From an uncultured Micrococcales bacterium (GTDB taxonomy: Bacteria; Actinomycetota; Actinomycetes; Actinomycetales; Microbacteriaceae): a DNA stretch of 6,368 bases. The DNA is taken from contig CAIJWY010000119.1 in assembly GCA_903824455.1 (NCBI GenBank), forward strand, positions 1 to 6,368, in the 5' to 3' direction. The notes beneath the pieces were generated by a model, which made no database searches, had not been told where the DNA came from, and was given only the letters and a program-made list of their open reading frames with translations. The translations under genes were made by a program, and so were the position numbers. Below are positions 6,049 to 6,368 of this stretch, in pieces (the stretch's first letter is position 1; each line of letters begins with the position of its first letter).

Positions 6049-6062
6049 AAGGAGAAGTAACA
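6049..6062 (+). promoter_or_regulatory. Ribosome-binding site that fixes the GTG start of ilvC
   Basis: AAGGAG (6049-6054), the strongest Shine-Dalgarno sequence in the window, lies 8 nt before GTG at 6063. It supports the non-ATG start, as does the protein beginning AEIFYDKDADL directly after it. The preceding 34-nt gap from the ilvN stop holds an A/T palindrome (6028-6040) but no GC-rich hairpin, so no terminator separates ilvN from ilvC. Confidence 0.8.
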
Positions 6063-6368
6063 GTGGCTGAAATCTTTTACGACAAAGACGCAGACCTTTC
6101 AATCATCCAGGGTAAGAAAGTAGCCGTTATCGGTTATGGCTCACAAGGTCACGCTCACTCGCTAAACCTGAAGGATTCAGGCGTAGACGTAGTGGTAGGC
6201 CTTCAGCCTGGCTCGAAGTCCAAGGCAACCGCCGAAGCCCAGGGCCTCAAGGTTCTAACCCCTGCCGAAGCTTCCGAGTGGGCCGACGTAATCGTCATCC
6301 TGACTCCAGACCCAGCCCAGCGTCACGTTTACGCCAACGACATTGAAAAGAACCTAAAGCCAGGCAAG
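6063..6368 (+). CDS. ilvC: Ketol-acid reductoisomerase (N-terminal part, cut by right edge)
   Basis: The first 102 codons of a class I (short-form type) reductoisomerase, starting at GTG. The enzyme isomerises and reduces 2-acetolactate and 2-aceto-2-hydroxybutyrate to the dihydroxy acids that IlvD uses, with Mg2+ and NAD(P)H. The visible portion is the Rossmann domain: VAVIGYGSQGHAHSLNL (20-36) with the glycine-rich cofactor loop, the strand VDVVVGL (41-47), and the cofactor-specificity loop QPGSKS (48-53), then ADVIVILTPD (74-83). S51 and S53 in that loop suggest 2'-phosphate contacts and therefore NADPH, the usual preference. Position 48 is Gln, where Arg or Lys is more usual after GL. The catalytic knotted domain lies beyond the window, so completeness cannot be judged. 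It follows ilvN by 34 nt and closes the shared pathway begun by ilvB-ilvN. Confidence 0.97.
   Translation, partial: MAEIFYDKDADLSIIQGKKVAVIGYGSQGHAHSLNLKDSGVDVVVGLQPGSKSKATAEAQGLKVLTPAEASEWADVIVILTPDPAQRHVYANDIEKNLKPGK

Noticed and set aside
1..6368. Search for CRISPR arrays, tRNA or rRNA genes, insertion sequences, attachment sites and defence systems.
   Set aside because: Nearly all bases are in six recognised housekeeping or pigment genes, the longest gap is 37 nt, and no direct repeat arrays or transposase-like frames were seen.

Overview
The window reads as an ordinary piece of an actinobacterial chromosome. Base composition is intermediate, only slightly GC-rich by eye. Several proteins have an actinobacterial look: the CrtB motif YGSAEVIGLMCL, a CorA pore written YGQN, the acetolactate synthase stretch GTDAFQEADIVGITMPITKH, and the gene order ilvD-ilvB-ilvN-ilvC. 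Pigment genes plus this composition fit a member of the Microbacteriaceae, perhaps one of the small-genome freshwater lineages such as Rhodoluna or Aquiluna. That placement is an inference and has not been tested by search.

Layout. The left third (1-2014) is on the minus strand. In transcription order it holds corA (Mg2+/divalent cation channel), crtB (phytoene synthase) and the start of a crtI-type FAD-dependent desaturase that runs off the left edge. The corA-crtB gap is 9 nt, and crtB overlaps crtI by the 4-nt ATGA. The right two thirds (2039-6368) are on the plus strand: ilvD (dihydroxy-acid dehydratase), ilvB and ilvN (large and small subunits of acetolactate synthase) and the start of ilvC (ketol-acid reductoisomerase), cut by the right edge. 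Gaps there are 37, 2 and 34 nt, so this looks like one operon. The two groups diverge from a 24-nt intergenic gap (2015-2038).

Function. IlvBN condenses pyruvate (or pyruvate plus 2-oxobutyrate) to acetohydroxyacids, IlvC isomerises and reduces them, and IlvD dehydrates the diols to the 2-oxo acids that precede valine, isoleucine and leucine. The window therefore covers the whole common core of branched-chain amino acid synthesis except the final transaminase. CrtB and CrtI would make phytoene and then a desaturated carotene such as lycopene from geranylgeranyl diphosphate. The GGPP synthase and any cyclase or elongase lie outside the window.

The most interesting part is the gap between corA and ilvD. 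Each gene has a TANNNT -10-like hexamer exactly 7 nt before its ATG and no Shine-Dalgarno sequence, which suggests two overlapping leaderless promoters, placed inside a perfect 6-bp inverted repeat. crtB may have a similar leaderless promoter over the corA stop codon. No mobile element, CRISPR array, RNA gene or unknown system was seen. No stretch over 300 bases lacks a gene.
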